Part shown: positions 12,675 through 25,116 of the stretch, piece by piece | How the letters are laid out: each line of letters begins with the position of its first letter | How positions within the stretch are numbered: the stretch's first letter is position 1 | Source of the DNA: Eulemur rufifrons | Taxonomy: Eukaryota; Chordata; Mammalia; Primates; Lemuridae | Reading direction: 5' to 3' | Assembly: GCF_041146395.1 (NCBI RefSeq) | Contig: NC_090999.1 | Coordinates: 64,795,001 to 64,859,000, forward strand | DNA: 64,000 nucleotides | Made by a program: the position numbers and the translations under genes | The notes under the pieces: generated by a model | Seen by the model: only the letters and a program-made list of their open reading frames with translations | Told to the model about the DNA's origin: nothing | The model's database searches: none

Positions 12675-12746
12675 CTAGCCAAGATTGTTTTTCTTCCTTT
12701 TATACGGGCTATGAGAAGGATCTGGTTTCAGTTCTTGGTATTGCAC
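12675..12746 (-). CDS. MCTP1: MCTP1 last coding exon (C-terminal tail and stop)
   Basis: This 72-bp coding part encodes 23 residues, VQYQELKPDPSHSPYKRKKN then NLG, followed by TAG at 12677-12675. It matches the conserved MCTP1 C terminus. The acceptor is the minus-strand 'CTGTTTAAACAG' immediately above 12746, and the exon begins in phase 0, matching the GTG codon that closes the previous exon. The segment is hydrophilic and basic (KRKK) and forms the extreme cytosolic tail after the second membrane span. In the family both ends face the cytosol of an ER-resident calcium-binding protein. The coding part is intact. The exon continues as 3' UTR below 12675. Confidence 0.97.
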   Translation of the reverse strand: MQYQELKPDPSHSPYKRKKNNLG

Positions 12747-14023
12747 CTGTTTAAACAGAGTTCAGAGAAAGACTGGTCAGGTGGCCACTTTCTGGCAAAG
12801 AAGGGAAAAGCAGGAATGAGAGACTGTGCTTGGGGGAAGAAAATGCTCACTCTAAAGGTTGTATGGGATCTGCAGCTGGGATGCAGAAAACAATAGAATG
12901 ACAGAGCAGAAGTCAAAAGGAAAATCCTGCCAGAAACTACATGTAAGCCCTATGTGAACTTTAGTAATGGGCTGGGGTCTACACTGTCCATAACACATTA
13001 CATTAAAAGCAGAACCATCTCAATTTAATTTGAAGGCATGGATAATAGTTCTTTGCAATTTTTTTGTTTATTTAACACAGTTTTCATCTCCATCTAGCCA
13101 CTCTAATGTCAAATCAAATGAAGAACTCAGCTGAAACAAAGGAAAAAGATATCACTACAACCCAGCGTTAAGATTTTGATAAAAACCTTTCTTGGCTGGG
13201 CGTTGGTGGCTCACACCTATAATTCTAGCACTTTGGGAGGCTAGAGCAGGAGGATCACTGGAGCTCAGACATTCAAGACTAGCCTGAGCAACATAGCAAG
13301 ACCTTGTCTCTACAAAAAATTGTAAAACTTAGCTGGGTGTGGTAGCACACCCCTGTAGTTCCAGCTATTCAAGAGGCTAAGGCAGAAGGATTTATTGAGC
13401 CCAAGAGTCTGAGGTTATAGTGAGTTATGATGCCACTGCACTCTAGCCTGGGCAACAGACTGGAACCCTGTCTCCAAAAAAAAAAAAAAAAGTAAACCTT
13501 TCTTGTTATACTCTGAAAATAGTTGATGGTTAAGGGGCATTAAACTCAAAGGATTTCAAAGGATTTTTGAGATGTGCTTCAGATTTCAAAAAGCAGTCAG
13601 CACCTCCCCCACCAACTGATCTCCCAAATATGCATGTTTAAAACTTACTTAATTTGTGCAAATTCTGGAAGAAGTGTTTCCCTCTTAAATGTCCACTGGC
13701 ACATTTTGCTTTCATCATTTAATATTCCTATTTCCTTTCCTCAGGTCATGGTGACTTCCCTTTACGAACTCTAGCTGAACTTATTTAGAGGAGAATCGTC
13801 TCTGACAACGCTGGTAGGTTCTTTATGTAACCTGCTTCCATTCTAAGTTGCTCTTGGACGTCACCTCAAGTGAGCTAAATTTCTGATTGGTAAAATCTGC
13901 TACAGGCTTTATTACGAACTTTACCCAGCTCTTCTAAGACTTTGGAAATTAAAAGGATATAAAAGTTAAAACCCAGTGCCACACTCTAGTAAAATAATAG
14001 CAATAATAATGAAACCTACATAC
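12747..14023 (-). other. MCTP1: MCTP1 last intron (1277 bp)
   Basis: Bounded on the minus strand by the donor GTATGTAGG at its upper end and by ...TTTAAACAG at its lower end. It carries one full-length Alu (13194-13491). The remainder is unique sequence with no exon-like segment seen. Confidence 0.9.
13194..13491 (+). mobile_element. Full-length Alu dimer with 11-bp target-site duplication
   Basis: Left monomer 'GGCTGGGCGTTGGTGGCTCA', middle A-rich linker, right monomer 'AGCTGGGTGTGGTAGCACAC' and 'CACTGCACTCTAGCCTGGGC', then a poly-A tail ending at 13491. Perfect duplicate AAACCTTTCTT occurs at 13183-13193 and 13494-13504. Inserted opposite to MCTP1 transcription, inside its last intron. The many differences from young Alus suggest an old J-like member. 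Confidence 0.95.
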
Positions 14024-14121
14024 CACTTGTACATCTGAAGGGACTCTGGAAAGGAAGTCAAGTAGTTCATTGTTGTCAATTGCATATGGACTCCGAAGCT
14101 TTTTTGTAAATTTATTGATGC
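14024..14121 (-). CDS. MCTP1: MCTP1 penultimate coding exon
   Basis: 98 bp, encoding [20 protein letters not shown] followed by [12 protein letters not shown]. It starts with the last two bases (GC) of a glycine codon shared with the exon above. Acceptor TTTAG lies at 14126-14122 and donor GTATG starts at 14023. The translation agrees with the conserved MCTP1 C-terminal domain right after the second transmembrane span: a basic cluster (KFTKKLR) at the membrane exit, then an acidic/hydrophobic stretch. Reading frame intact. It belongs to the cytosolic tail of an ER-membrane protein whose upstream C2 domains (not in this window) bind calcium. Confidence 0.97.
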
Positions 14122-16304
14122 CTAAAGTGACAAATCAACCATTGAAATCTCCAAAGTTTGGAGTTACACAAAGCACATTTCTTGCAAAAAGTGTTACAGT
14201 GACTTGAAGATCCAGCTTGTATACTACCCCTGAGCCTGAGTGAGTGAACAAATCTACTCAGTTTTCTCTCTCCCTCCCTCCTTCCCAGTTCAACTGCTGC
14301 TTTGTTTTTCTCTTTGCACTTCAGTAGCTCCTTCCAATCAGGAGAGGCTATTTGGGTAATTAAAAGCAATACCTAGCAGTCATGAGCAGTATCTTGCTTT
14401 TTTCCACCTCAGTATTATGGTACTTAGAACCCTTGCTTTAGTGTCTCATTTATGATGAAACTTGGCTTCCTACATTTTAGATTGAGATTGTTAAGGCAAA
14501 AAAGGTCAATGAATTTGTTTCTCATTTTTCAAAAGATATACCTTGGTGGGGAGAGGTGTGTTGCTGTTAATGCATGCTAAATCTTTAGAAGACACCTGAC
14601 CTTGACTTTTTTCAAACCTGAAATGAAAGCATTTGCTACCAGCTTTTTGAAAAAAATTAACCAGGTTCACTGGTAAAAACTGAGCCACAAACTAGAACAT
14701 CTTAGAGGCCCTGTAGGATAAACTTCTGGAATCTTGATTTTGGTCTCTTGTCTCCTCACATAGGACCCATGTCTTAAATTTCTGATTGTCACCCATCACT
14801 AAATAAATAGTGTTCTTGTTTTGTTTTATTTGATGAAACAAGAGGCCCAAACGCATTCTCTAAATTGCCTTTTAAGACAGCTGGGCCACTGCAGGTTACA
14901 TAGCCTAATGTCTGTCCTGGGCTCCAGGTTCTGAGAACCCGGGGGCGAGGGGGAAATGGGGTGTTCATCACCTCCCTCAACAGAGATGGCTCCATAAGCC
15001 AAAGGCAGCTCTGACCCTAAATCGGTTAGAGCTAATGAGGTGCCACATGTGACACTCTACCCTGATTCCTTCAGTAAAACATATCAGGAAGGAATGAAAG
15101 ATGAGGGCTTAAACATACAATAAGAAGCAAGAACATAGTAGAAATTCTTCTTCCCTTGTGTAGTGAAAGTGCTATCTTCATTGAATTTCTTAGAATTGCA
15201 GAATTAGGAAGGAAAAAAAATAATTACCATTTCCCCTACCTCCCACACAAGTGTAAAGGTAAGGACAGGGTTGATGAGTAAGAGGGAGGACTTTGCTCAA
15301 GATATGACAAGATGGGCCAAAAAGAATAGGGAAATAGGAATTTTAAAACTAGAGGGTTTAGAAAAATCAGACCGTGACTCACTGTATTCCAATTTGTTTC
15401 TGTAAAAGTCTTAAAACTCCCATTGATCATGATCAATGTAAGCACATGGTTTCTGAAGACCCATTTTGGTTCTTTGCATTTTGTATAGGTTTAGCGATCT
15501 TAGGTGTATGTGTATGCAGGTGAGAGGCAAATAAAGAATTCTACTTCTCTCTAGTCTTGTTTATGTATATATCATTAGTGTCATAGTTTGCTATATTAGT
15601 AGATCCTAGAGACTGAAAATTGAGTTTTTCGAACAAGAATTTTTTCAGGCAAAAAAAAAAAAAAAAAAATGTATGCTGAAACTGCCTGCCTCGTAAATGG
15701 ATCCTAGCTACATAGGCATTGTGTTGGCATGCAGCATTAAAAATTGGGACCAAAAAAGTCACTTTTAAAGTAGGTTTTTGTAGAAGCATTCTTATTTAAT
15801 ACATATAAGGTAGTTTTTGTTGCTGTTTCTAAGGAGGCTGTAAATGCCAAGGACCCTTTTCCTGACTCCTAAAGGTGACCTCTTAAACAAGCGGTCATGT
15901 ATAGCACCGTGTTTACATACACTTCCACAAGATAAAGTGCCACAGCAAAAAAGCGTATTGTCCTAAATGCACCATATGGATCGAAATGCCTCTGTTTGTA
16001 TATAAGTGGTGAAAATAAATCAGAGCGATATCTAGACAAAGCTACACTTTGATATATGAAGAATCTGCACAACTACATGTTTATAGTATGATGAAGCCTA
16101 TGGTGCCAGATAAGAAAAATGCATTTTGCAGGTAGACCTAAATCTTTATACTGTTGTGATTTTTAACTGACCTGTCTCTTTTCATCATGGAGTAGCTTCA
16201 TGACCATAAATATAGGGAACTGCTGACAATATAACTCATCCCTTAAACATAATTTGTTCTTAGCCTGTAAGACAGTTTAGGGAGGGAATAAAGGCTTTAC
16301 TTAC
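14122..16304 (-). other. MCTP1: MCTP1 intron (2183 bp)
   Basis: Bounded by donor GTAAGT at 16304 and the acceptor above 14121. Contains an A19 tract at 15651-15669 and an 18-bp perfect palindrome at 15421-15438. No Alu, L1 or gene recognised. Confidence 0.85.
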
Positions 16305-16414
16305 CCCAGACAAGGACAATGTATCTCAGTGGAATGAAGTACAGGATAACTGTGAACACGCAGAGGGCTACAATGGCCAGCCAGCTTAAGAATGGGACAG
16401 TCCAATTGAAAGTA
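16305..16414 (-). CDS. MCTP1: MCTP1 exon encoding the second transmembrane segment
   Basis: 110 bp. It completes the split asparagine codon (AA|T), then reads [20 protein letters not shown] followed by [16 protein letters not shown] and the first base of a glycine codon. The run [20 protein letters not shown] is a clear hydrophobic membrane span; the aromatic/basic 'PLRYIVLVW' follows, and the preceding 'FNWTVP' is family-typical. Acceptor CATTCAG lies just above 16414 and donor GTAAGT starts at 16304. MCTP proteins anchor in the ER through two C-terminal spans; this is the second. By recollection the human protein reads TAILYCIPL here, so the V and F would be species differences. Confidence 0.97.
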
Positions 16415-19400
16415 CTGAATGAAAAATTAACACATCAGCAATCTGAGCACTTCACGCCTTTTTCAAACAAAGATTAAAATAAACATGATTCTGACTAACT
16501 TGGGACCTAGTTAATCTGCATTTCTCTCTGGAATGAAATCCTATTATAATAGGCTATCAGAGGACACAGGCTAGTCATAATATGCTCAAATCCATGAACA
16601 TGGGGCCCAGGTAAAGGGTCTTGCCACCCACCCCACCAGATTCTCCCCAGTGACTTCAGAGTCTAAAGCCATTGTACTACTTGGGTGACTCCCCACATGG
16701 AAAAAGATCGTTGTTTTTCTACTGCTAAGATGAACACCCAACCTTGTTTTTACCAAGTTTTCATAGAGGGGAATGCCCCTGGCTATACCATTCTTCCTTC
16801 TATCAACTCTCAGTATTCCCCACATTGGGAATAAAATGTTGCCAGCAAGTGTTGGTAGACATAAATCTTACATGGCTGTGTAAATCCTGATTTTAGAATT
16901 CCTTAAAGGAACACTCCCTACCTCAGCTATGTTTCAAATGAAACCAGAAATCAGGAAAGGGGAACAGAATAAAGTGTAAAAATTCACCTGTCATCATTGC
17001 TCTTCTTCTCAGAAATACAGAGGTAATTAAGAAATAAAGTCTACTTACTATTCTCTGGCAAATGTAATTGATAATATAGAGGGCTGGGTCAGAGAGGGCC
17101 ATAAGACAACATAATAACAAAGAACAGAAACAGGACCAATGAATAGAAGTAGTTACAAAAAAGATAGTACAGAGGAGAGATGGAAAAGAATTTAGAGGGA
17201 TAAAAAGAAAAATGGAGGCAAAAAAAAGACATAGAAAGTTCTTTTAAAAGATTTAGAAAAATCAGAAATGGCATATGTAAAGATTGTAATCGTTTAAAGG
17301 CTTTTTGTGTAGAAGCTCTGTGGTGAATCTAGTAGTTAAGAGAATAACTAAATTATAAAGAAAATAGAAACACTACATGGAACCTCCAGGGTTGGGTATA
17401 TAAATAAGTCACCATTTAAGGTGTAGCCTGCAATCCTTGAAATCTCTCCTCAATGTTCAACCACTAAAGAGGAACTATCACGTTGACTGACTCTTAAACA
17501 CAGTTTAATGAAAAGAGCCAAGAAGTTAGCAAATCTGTGTTCAAAGCTTAGATTCTGTTATATGGCTTTAAATGAGTCAACCTAACACTTGGTTTCCCCA
17601 TTTATAACACAATAGCTTTTCTGGTATCAAGGAAGACTGATTGTAATGGTAACATGTTTACGTGACTTAAGGTGATATTATTAGGATCAATCAATTCCAG
17701 GAGCCTAAAGTATGGTATTTTTTCTTACAAGGCAGTGACGAGCACCAAAGACACTTTAGAAAGATATTAAAATTGTATATGTGGGTAAATGTTAATGTTT
17801 TTTATTTCTTCTAATTTCCTGATATTGTATGCTATTGTCATTGGGGTGGGGTTTGTCCAGGGCAATTTTGATCCAATAAAGGATCACTGCTAAAAGACTT
17901 TCTTCCTGTACAGTGCCATAGCATAATACTTAAGAGTTGTTTCTTAGCTTTGTGGCATGTAGCTTGCTTTTTGTGTCTCTCTAGGTCAACTGTTTCCCAA
18001 AATTGTTTTTTCTAGTAAAAGAGCCAATGTTGGATCAGTCTGGTTGTCCTGTTTTCAGTAACCCTTGGGGTCTGGCTTTTTTGTCTTTGTCTTTTTCCTC
18101 TCCTGGTCAAGAGTGAGCATCCTTAACTGTCACCAAGTGAAGGATCATGCCTTCCCTTCTTGATGGACACCTGTGCTTCCCTTGCTGCTTGTGGAGAGAA
18201 CAGAAGGCTGAGGGTCTGCTTGCTTTCCTGTGGCTCAACTCAGAGCCATCCATCATGCTACTCCATGTGTGAGGGCACTGGCTCCTCACTCAGAAAACCT
18301 TCCTTTTGGGAAGCCCCACTGAAGGACTCCCTGTGTTCTCCTTACTCTTATTGGAAGGGTAAATGGCAAAGAATCCTCACCAGTGTAGCCAATGTTGGAA
18401 AAATAAAAAGACTGCCCTTTTCTATATCCATACTCTGCATCATGGAATCTAAATCTAGAAAATAATTTCCCCCCCAAAAAAGATGCAATTCAAGAAAGTT
18501 CTGGAATGATTTTTTTTAGTAACAAGATATTATAATTATAGAGTCTTCATTTTGTGCTTAAAGATTGCTTCTGAATCTGCTTTCTGGACAGATGCTTTTA
18601 ATCCCATGTGATCCCAAAGGAATTTCTTTTTTAGCATCCAAAAGATTGTTGTGCAGAAGAGATGGCTCCTACCAGAGTCACTGGATCCTATGCCATATTC
18701 CTATACTTCCGCACAGAAAGTTCTATTAAACCCAGGTTTCCCCCAGGACTGGTCTACCACCAGAATCTGGTCATATCCCTCAGCTAGCCATCATGTTTTC
18801 CAGGCAAGCACCTGTTCTGAGGCCTCCTGCCCCCCAGGATTACAAAGGAGCTTCTTCCTCTCAGGCATTCACTAGCCTGACCCAGGGTCTTCTGGTATAA
18901 AAGATGTGTCTTGTCAGGTATCAGCACACCATGAACCCAGATAAAGGGGATAAAGGACAACAGTCAATAGAGAAATGCCCCAAATTTAGGGCTTCACACT
19001 GTGCTTCACTGGATAGGGTGTGGAGGACAAGAGAACGTTTTTAGACATGGAAATACACAGAGGAAGGAGGAGAGAGAATGGATGTGGAAATCAGTCTTCA
19101 GAAGTCTAACACTGAATGTTGCTTAGAGGCACATTTGGGAGCGAGAGGGAAGCTGTTCTGTCTAATATAATACAAGAAAGTGGAAACTCAGCACCTAGGA
19201 CTATGTGGAAATGTATTAAACAAAAATTATACAAAATAAAATGCATTATCCCTTGCAACATGAAAGGCACCGGATGAATGACTCACACTTTTAGTTTAAA
19301 TAATTTACTCCTTTCAAATTCTGTGTATGCCTAAGGATCCAAATCTGCAGAACACTTTTGGTTATGAATAATAAACAATGAATAGATATATGAAAGTAGG

Positions 19401-20209
19401 AAAATATAGACTTATCTGGATATACAGCACCCCGTCTTGAATAGACCATTAGCAATCATTATGTAGGCCAATTTTCACATAATTTAGTAGTACGGGGCCT
19501 TAGTATATCTTTTAACTGAAAATTGTTGTAAATCTACCTTATAAGTAAACCGCTTTTTAAAAGTATATTAATAAAATTATTTTAAATAAAACACAAGTTT
19601 CTTAATTTTGCATTAGAGCTCAATGAAGCTTTATTTCCTTATTTTAAAAAATTAAGGAAAGGATTCTATTTGTTTAATTATAAACCTTTTCTAAATGATA
19701 AAGCATTAATTTATTCAATTGACAGCTATTTAAATACACAAATTTGAAAGAATTTAAGAATATTTTTGTAGGGTGCCATATATAATTTTTTTTAATTCAG
19801 AGTAACTTGAAAATCTAACTAGACCAATAATAAAAAACAGGTGTGTCTTGATTACCTGAAATCCTCATTTAGCTTGGTTTATTTTTTTTCTATCACAATT
19901 TCATATTCCATTTAAGAACAAAGTCTTTCACAGTGAAAAATGTGCTAAAATTTAGGACGGTGTTATTTCTTCAAAGCTACAAGTATGACTTCTTTCCAAC
20001 CAATATGTTCTGAATTTCAGGAAGGAAATTGACAGAACTTTCATAAAGCCAAAGACTGGCAGAAACAAAGTAAATAATGATGAAACTGAGCAATAGATCA
20101 CCCAGAAGGAGTGTCCCCTGCCAAAAAGAATGTGGCATTTCACCCTCCAAGAAACAAATGGACACCCTGTCCCACAGAAGGCCAGGGCTCACATGTCAGC
20201 ATCACTCAC
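16415..20209 (-). other. MCTP1: MCTP1 intron (3795 bp)
   Basis: Donor GTGAGTG at 20209-20203, acceptor above 16414. A degenerate MIR lies at about 17513-17640. The rest, including 18000-18900 with several short open frames, shows no recognisable gene. Confidence 0.85.
17513..17640 (+). repeat. MIR SINE fragment
   Basis: Order of MIR blocks: 'AAATCTGTGTTCAAAGC', 'TTAAATGAGTCAACCTAACA', 'CTTGGTTTCCCCATTTATAA'. Corresponds to the central and 3' part of MIR; diverged. Confidence 0.65.
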
Positions 20210-20319
20210 TTCTTTATCCTTTCGCCAAAGGAAGCCACTTCATCTAGGATGTTCTGGACACTGACACATACTTCCTGGATGGCATAGATTTTATTTATAA
20301 ATCCCTTTTTTTCACTGTC
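20210..20319 (-). CDS. MCTP1: MCTP1 exon encoding the loop between the two membrane segments
   Basis: 110 bp. Reads [20 protein letters not shown] then [16 protein letters not shown], with the last two bases (AA) of an asparagine codon completed by the next exon. Acceptor TATTTTAG lies at 20327-20320; donor GTGAGTG starts at 20209. The amphipathic stretch [20 protein letters not shown] is typical of the MCTP1 linker between the first and second transmembrane spans. The acidic segment expected just before DSEKK in MCTP1 is encoded by an upstream exon that I did not find in the remaining 43.7 kb, so this is the first MCTP1 exon visible here. Frame intact. Confidence 0.97.
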
Positions 20320-22038
20320 CTAAAATACAATAAAAAAAAAAGAAATTCTGTATGAGTAAAAGTATTCTTCAGTGCTTGAATTCTTTGGGTTGTCCCCTTT
20401 TTGCATTTTTAAACTTAAATAAACTTCATCTTTGTGTGCATATAAATGGGTAATTGGAGCCCATGAAAATTTCAGGATATTAAGGGCCTTAAGGAAGAAG
20501 GGGACCCAGCATCACGGACCTGTGCTTACTATAATTATAGGAGGCTGCAAAGCAGGAGAGTCAGATTCTACTGCTCTTGCCCTGATGGACAGAAACATTG
20601 GGGGTGAGAGGTGGTAAGAGAGAGAGCAGGTCTCAAAATTACCAATGTTGGATTCTGCACTGATCCTGGACCCACCAAGACTACTTAGCAGACCCGGTTT
20701 CTTGACCCCACTGTCCACAGACCTAGGTCTCTGGTCATGGCTCCAGATATTTCAGCAGCAGAGAATGGCAGATGCAAACGAGAAGATCTGTGATCAGTGA
20801 AAACTGCAAAAACTTATAAGGTCAACTGAAATCTCTGGATGCTTCATAGATGATAAGATACATACTAACCTTCACCACCCTCCTAAAAATAATAGTCCTA
20901 CATATTATACAGTAGCATATGCTATAGTAAGTCCTATTTCCCCCTATTTGTACTTAGTTCTTCATTTTAAGATTTGTGCTGAATTTAAGCAAGGCTGGTG
21001 AGCTCCAGGTAATGCATGGGGTGGGGATTGATCTTAAAGCACCCAGAGAGTAGCAAAAACCTAGAGGAAATGTGCATATTGTGTAATTTTAGACCCAGAG
21101 GAAGGAAAAGTGATGGCCTTTCACATTTGAAAATTCTGCTTAGTAGCCTGGCATCACAGGCACTTGCCTAGGCTGTTTGGTGGAGACCATCCAATTCTGA
21201 TTCCATGACTCCATTCCTCCATGCCAGCTTGAATATCTATAGAAATGTAGATCCAATTTCATTACTTTAACTTCTTTTGAACACTTACACACTATGCCAG
21301 AACACTTGAGACCTCATGTGGCAGTCAGTGCTTGCTGAAAGCAGCCAGGAAGCTAGAATAATAATGTCATGTTGCACATTTACATACTGACTTTCATTTC
21401 AGAAGAGTCTAAAGCACTTTATACTGTGAACACTTGGCCAGGACTGGCATCCCTCCACCTCAGAAACTGAGGGCAAATGAATGACAGGTATGCACACATC
21501 CTCCAAGGATAACAGGGTATACTGGGACCAAGGACATGAAGGCCAGTTTTGTAACTTGATCTTTAGTATAGATACCAGTTACTTAGAGCCTTCATTTTAA
21601 ATTTAATTCCCATGGAAGAAATTGTCTACATTATTCATCTTTCTTATGCCAAAATGGATTGTCAAACAATGAAGTAGATGAGATGCTTATAGCTGAATAG
21701 CAGTATAGGGAAAAATTAACTACTCTTAGGGGTTTCCCTAGTATTTTTAAAAGTCACCCTTAACTTGTTCTGACAGACATGGGTGTATCAATTTCTTCCT
21801 CTCTAGGATTAAAACAAGATGTGTTAATTTCACCAGTGCAATTGTATACTGTAGAGTATAAGGAATTACCAGTGGCTTCTTCCAGTTCTTTTTATGACTA
21901 CAAAGTCAGTCTGCCCTAATAATCTGCATGGTCCTTAAATTCTCATCTCTCAAGCACCAGCTAAGTCCATTTATGTCTATGAGGCAAAGTGTTCTTATAA
22001 ATATTTTTCTGCATACAGTGTAAGTCAAGCTGGAGTTG

Positions 22039-22067
22039 AATGAAGCATGCTGGTTGTATGCTTCATT
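22039..22067. repeat. Perfect 10-bp inverted repeat, 9-base loop
   Basis: Arms AATGAAGCAT (22039-22048) and ATGCTTCATT (22058-22067) are exact complements. Would form a short hairpin on either strand. No function assigned. Confidence 0.85.
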
Positions 22068-22079
22068 TGAACTTTTCCA

Positions 22080-23110
22080 GTTCAAAATTAGGTGAAAAAT
22101 ATTTTACAAAAACAATATGTAAGATTCTTAGGTATAACCTTAAGAAATGTGCAAGATATATATGAAAAAATGTGGCTTTTCCCCCCAGTTGAATGTATAG
22201 GTTTAATGCAGTTTCAAGTAAATCCTAATGTTTGGAGTGGAAGAAATGGGGAGAATTTGATAGTGTTTCTAAAATTTGTTTGGAAGAACAAATAGGAAAC
22301 TACAGCCAAGAAATTTCTGCAAAAGAAATAATGAGAAGGCATTTAGTGTACTAAATATTTAAGTAATTAAAGTCAGATATGGACATTGAAAGAGAGATTG
22401 GTATATGATAAGTTATATACAAAGGAAATAAAGAAGGAAATATTATGTTACTGGACAATTGGTTTAACTACTATTTGGGGAAAATTCAGTCCTACCTTAA
22501 ATAAACTCTTAAATCTACTTCAGATAACCCAAATTACCTCAATATTTACCTCAAATAGATAGCTCTAAATACATTATAGATTAATTTTAAGAAGCTAAAT
22601 GCTAAAAATGAATTATAAAAAGATAAGACAACATAGGTAATTTATTTATTGACTTTGGAACAGGAAAGAACTTTCCAAACCTACAAGCAATAAAAGAAAA
22701 ATAATTACTAGTAATGGTTACATAAAATTAAAAACTTAGGTCAAAAGTCATAAATTTAAAAGGCTAAGTAGAAAAAATATTCAAGTATGGACATGATGGG
22801 ATGGTATTTCTAATATATTCAATAAGCATCTGAAAATTTTTTATTACAGTTTTGTTTATAATAAGAAAAATTATTAACATGTTGGATGGGATTAACTATA
22901 GTACATACAATTGATGGACATGAGATTAGAAAATATTTAGAGGAAATATTTAACAAAAATGCTTATGAAATAGAAAATTTAAAAAATATGTTAGAAGTAA
23001 ATAATCCTAACTTATTTTTCAAATGGCTATGTTGGGGAAAAAAGATGAAGGAAATGTGCCAAAATATCATCATGGAAATTTACCTTCTTCATGCCTTGCT
23101 GTAATATTCA
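22080..23110 (+). mobile_element. Ancient LINE-1 ORF2 3' region, decayed
   Basis: Contains the L1 ORF2 progression 'CTTAGGTATAACCTTAAG', 'TGTGCAAGATATATATGA', 'TTTAATGCAGTTTCAAG' (consensus: ttcaatgcaattccaat), 'TCTAAAATTTGTTTGGAA', and later 'AATAAGCATCTGAAAA'. Open frames at 22092-22295 and 22886-23104 are remnants of this ORF and are not independent genes. Old subfamily, no intact coding. Confidence 0.8.
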
Positions 23111-23329
23111 GATTCTTTGCAATTAATGTTTTTACTTTCGTAATCAGAATATTTCCCTGATTTTTCTCCAGTATTAAAGGAATATGAGTAGAGGAAATAA
23201 ATGACTTGCTACTTAATGTGCATGATTTTACTGTGGTTTATTCTTTTCTTAATCTATTTTTTGTACTTTTATAAGTTATCTTATTTTTGGAAAGAAGTGG
23301 AATATACGTAGACATTCATCAAGCACCAT

Positions 23330-23490
23330 AAAGTGCTTTTCACATAATTCATTCAATCCTCACAACTGTGCTACAATGTCATTATTTTTCTCCACCCTGC
23401 AGAAGAGGAAACTGAGGCTCAGAGAAAAGTGACAGAGCTTGGATTGGGACTATACCTGGCCAACTCCAGAGTCTGAACTCTCCTTGATAT
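23330..23490 (-). repeat. MIR SINE, minus orientation
   Basis: 'GAAGAGGAAACTGAGGCTCA' followed by 'GAGAAAAGTGACAGAGCTTG' and 'CCAGAGTCTGAACTCT' is reversed MIR core; the 5' flank 'ATTCAATCCTCACAAC' is the reversed MIR 3' part. Confidence 0.85.
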
Positions 23491-24772
23491 ACTGTGTGAC
23501 CTTCCTCTTCTATCCAGGAAGGTTTCAGTTCCTACCCAGAATCTCTGTGAGGTAATCAAGAAGGGTGGGCGCCCACTTGTGTTGTAGACAACATGATCTA
23601 GCCTCGGGGCTCATCATGCAGCTATAATCTTCAGCAAGAAAATGAAAATCAGAAGTATGATTCAAAAGCAGAAAGGAGAAAGATGTGTTAGAAACCACAA
23701 GAATTAATGTCAGTAATGTGGTGTGGGACCTTCATTAATAGGATGTGTCATTTAAGGCATCTGCAAAGATAATTTTTAGTAGATACTTTAAAATCTAAGT
23801 GCTGATGTATGATGATTAGCTAAGATTTTTTAAAAATATGCTCACTCTTAATTTTCTTTGTTTCTCCTGCACAGCCCACCGCCAGCCACTTCTTTACCCT
23901 GGGCAACCGAAAGACAAAATAAGATGGTCTATATGTAATTGGCAAAGTTTTAAAAGCAAATGCTTTGGGATAAAATTTTTATTTTAAAATCTCTGTCATC
24001 AAAATCTATATTCCTCCTCTGTGGTCTCCAACCAATGAAGTAATTATTCTTTATATACAGTATATGACCCAAAACTGCAATGGGTAATGGAATTGCTCTG
24101 TGTTGCATTCCAATATTTCATACTTTTTTTCACTAATGTTCAATACTTTATTAGTAGAGAATAAATTGGTACATTTCTTTTATTGTCATTTTTGCTTTCC
24201 TTTATAAACCAGCTTGGTTGAAAGAAATATCATAAGGTAGTTAATCATCCAGAGGCTTGGTAGTGACACTTTTTTTTTTAAACGCATTATTAGAGTTTCT
24301 TTTGAAGATATAAAAAAAATTACCCATAAAAAGCGGCTATAACTATAAATCTAAGAATGTGAGATTTATATTGCACAACTATTTCTAATGATTCTATACA
24401 AATTTTTAAAAGCTCTCTTATTAGATTTTTAAATAGTCCACAAAACATCACTAACTGTAAAACTTGAATTACAGTGATTCTTTAATATATGCCTATTTTA
24501 CTATCGCCTATCACAATAGAAAGTTAGCTAGATTCTTCCAGAGAAGTAGCTACTCCTTAGCTTTGAGGTATTTAGGAAAAATGTAAGGATCTAAAAATAA
24601 TCAGTAGGTGTACCTAACTTATTTGGAGAATCCTGTTTATTGACTTTCAGGGTTAAATGACAGATACCCCTCTTCCTTGATGCTGTTTTGAATGGGGACA
24701 AGAAGCCACAGTGATGTGAATTCTGAGCCAGGTCGCTTGTGCTGGGCTGTATCCTGACTCAGACGTAAATGT

Positions 24773-24786
24773 ATTAGTGCACTAAT
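24773..24786. repeat. 14-bp perfect palindrome
   Basis: ATTAGTGCACTAAT equals its own reverse complement. Isolated in intron sequence; no role assigned. Confidence 0.8.
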
Positions 24787-25116
24787 GCATTTAGTGGTCA
24801 TTGTGAACCCTGTTAACATCATAGAAAATGAATCTGTTGAACACCTGTGCTGTGTTAATCAAAGTTAACAGGTATGTGGAATATGTTTGCTACAAATATT
24901 ATAAAATTAATGTTATTTCACTTTCTAGGGTCAGAATATCTTAATAGTGAAAAGGGGGAGCTATTAAATCTTATGCCAGGATAACAAACATAAAATGGAG
25001 CTGTGCCAACAAACACGTAGGGGTATGTGGCCCATGGAGGAAGTATTCAGATTTGAGATACCTTCTACCCTGAAGCGCTAATCTTGATCATAATATTATT
25101 TCTTTTTTAAAGTCTT

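Noticed and set aside
18100..18900. Cluster of short frames on both strands in an MCTP1 intron
   Set aside because: No donor/acceptor pairs, no recognisable protein, and mutually overlapping frames. Unique intron sequence is sufficient.
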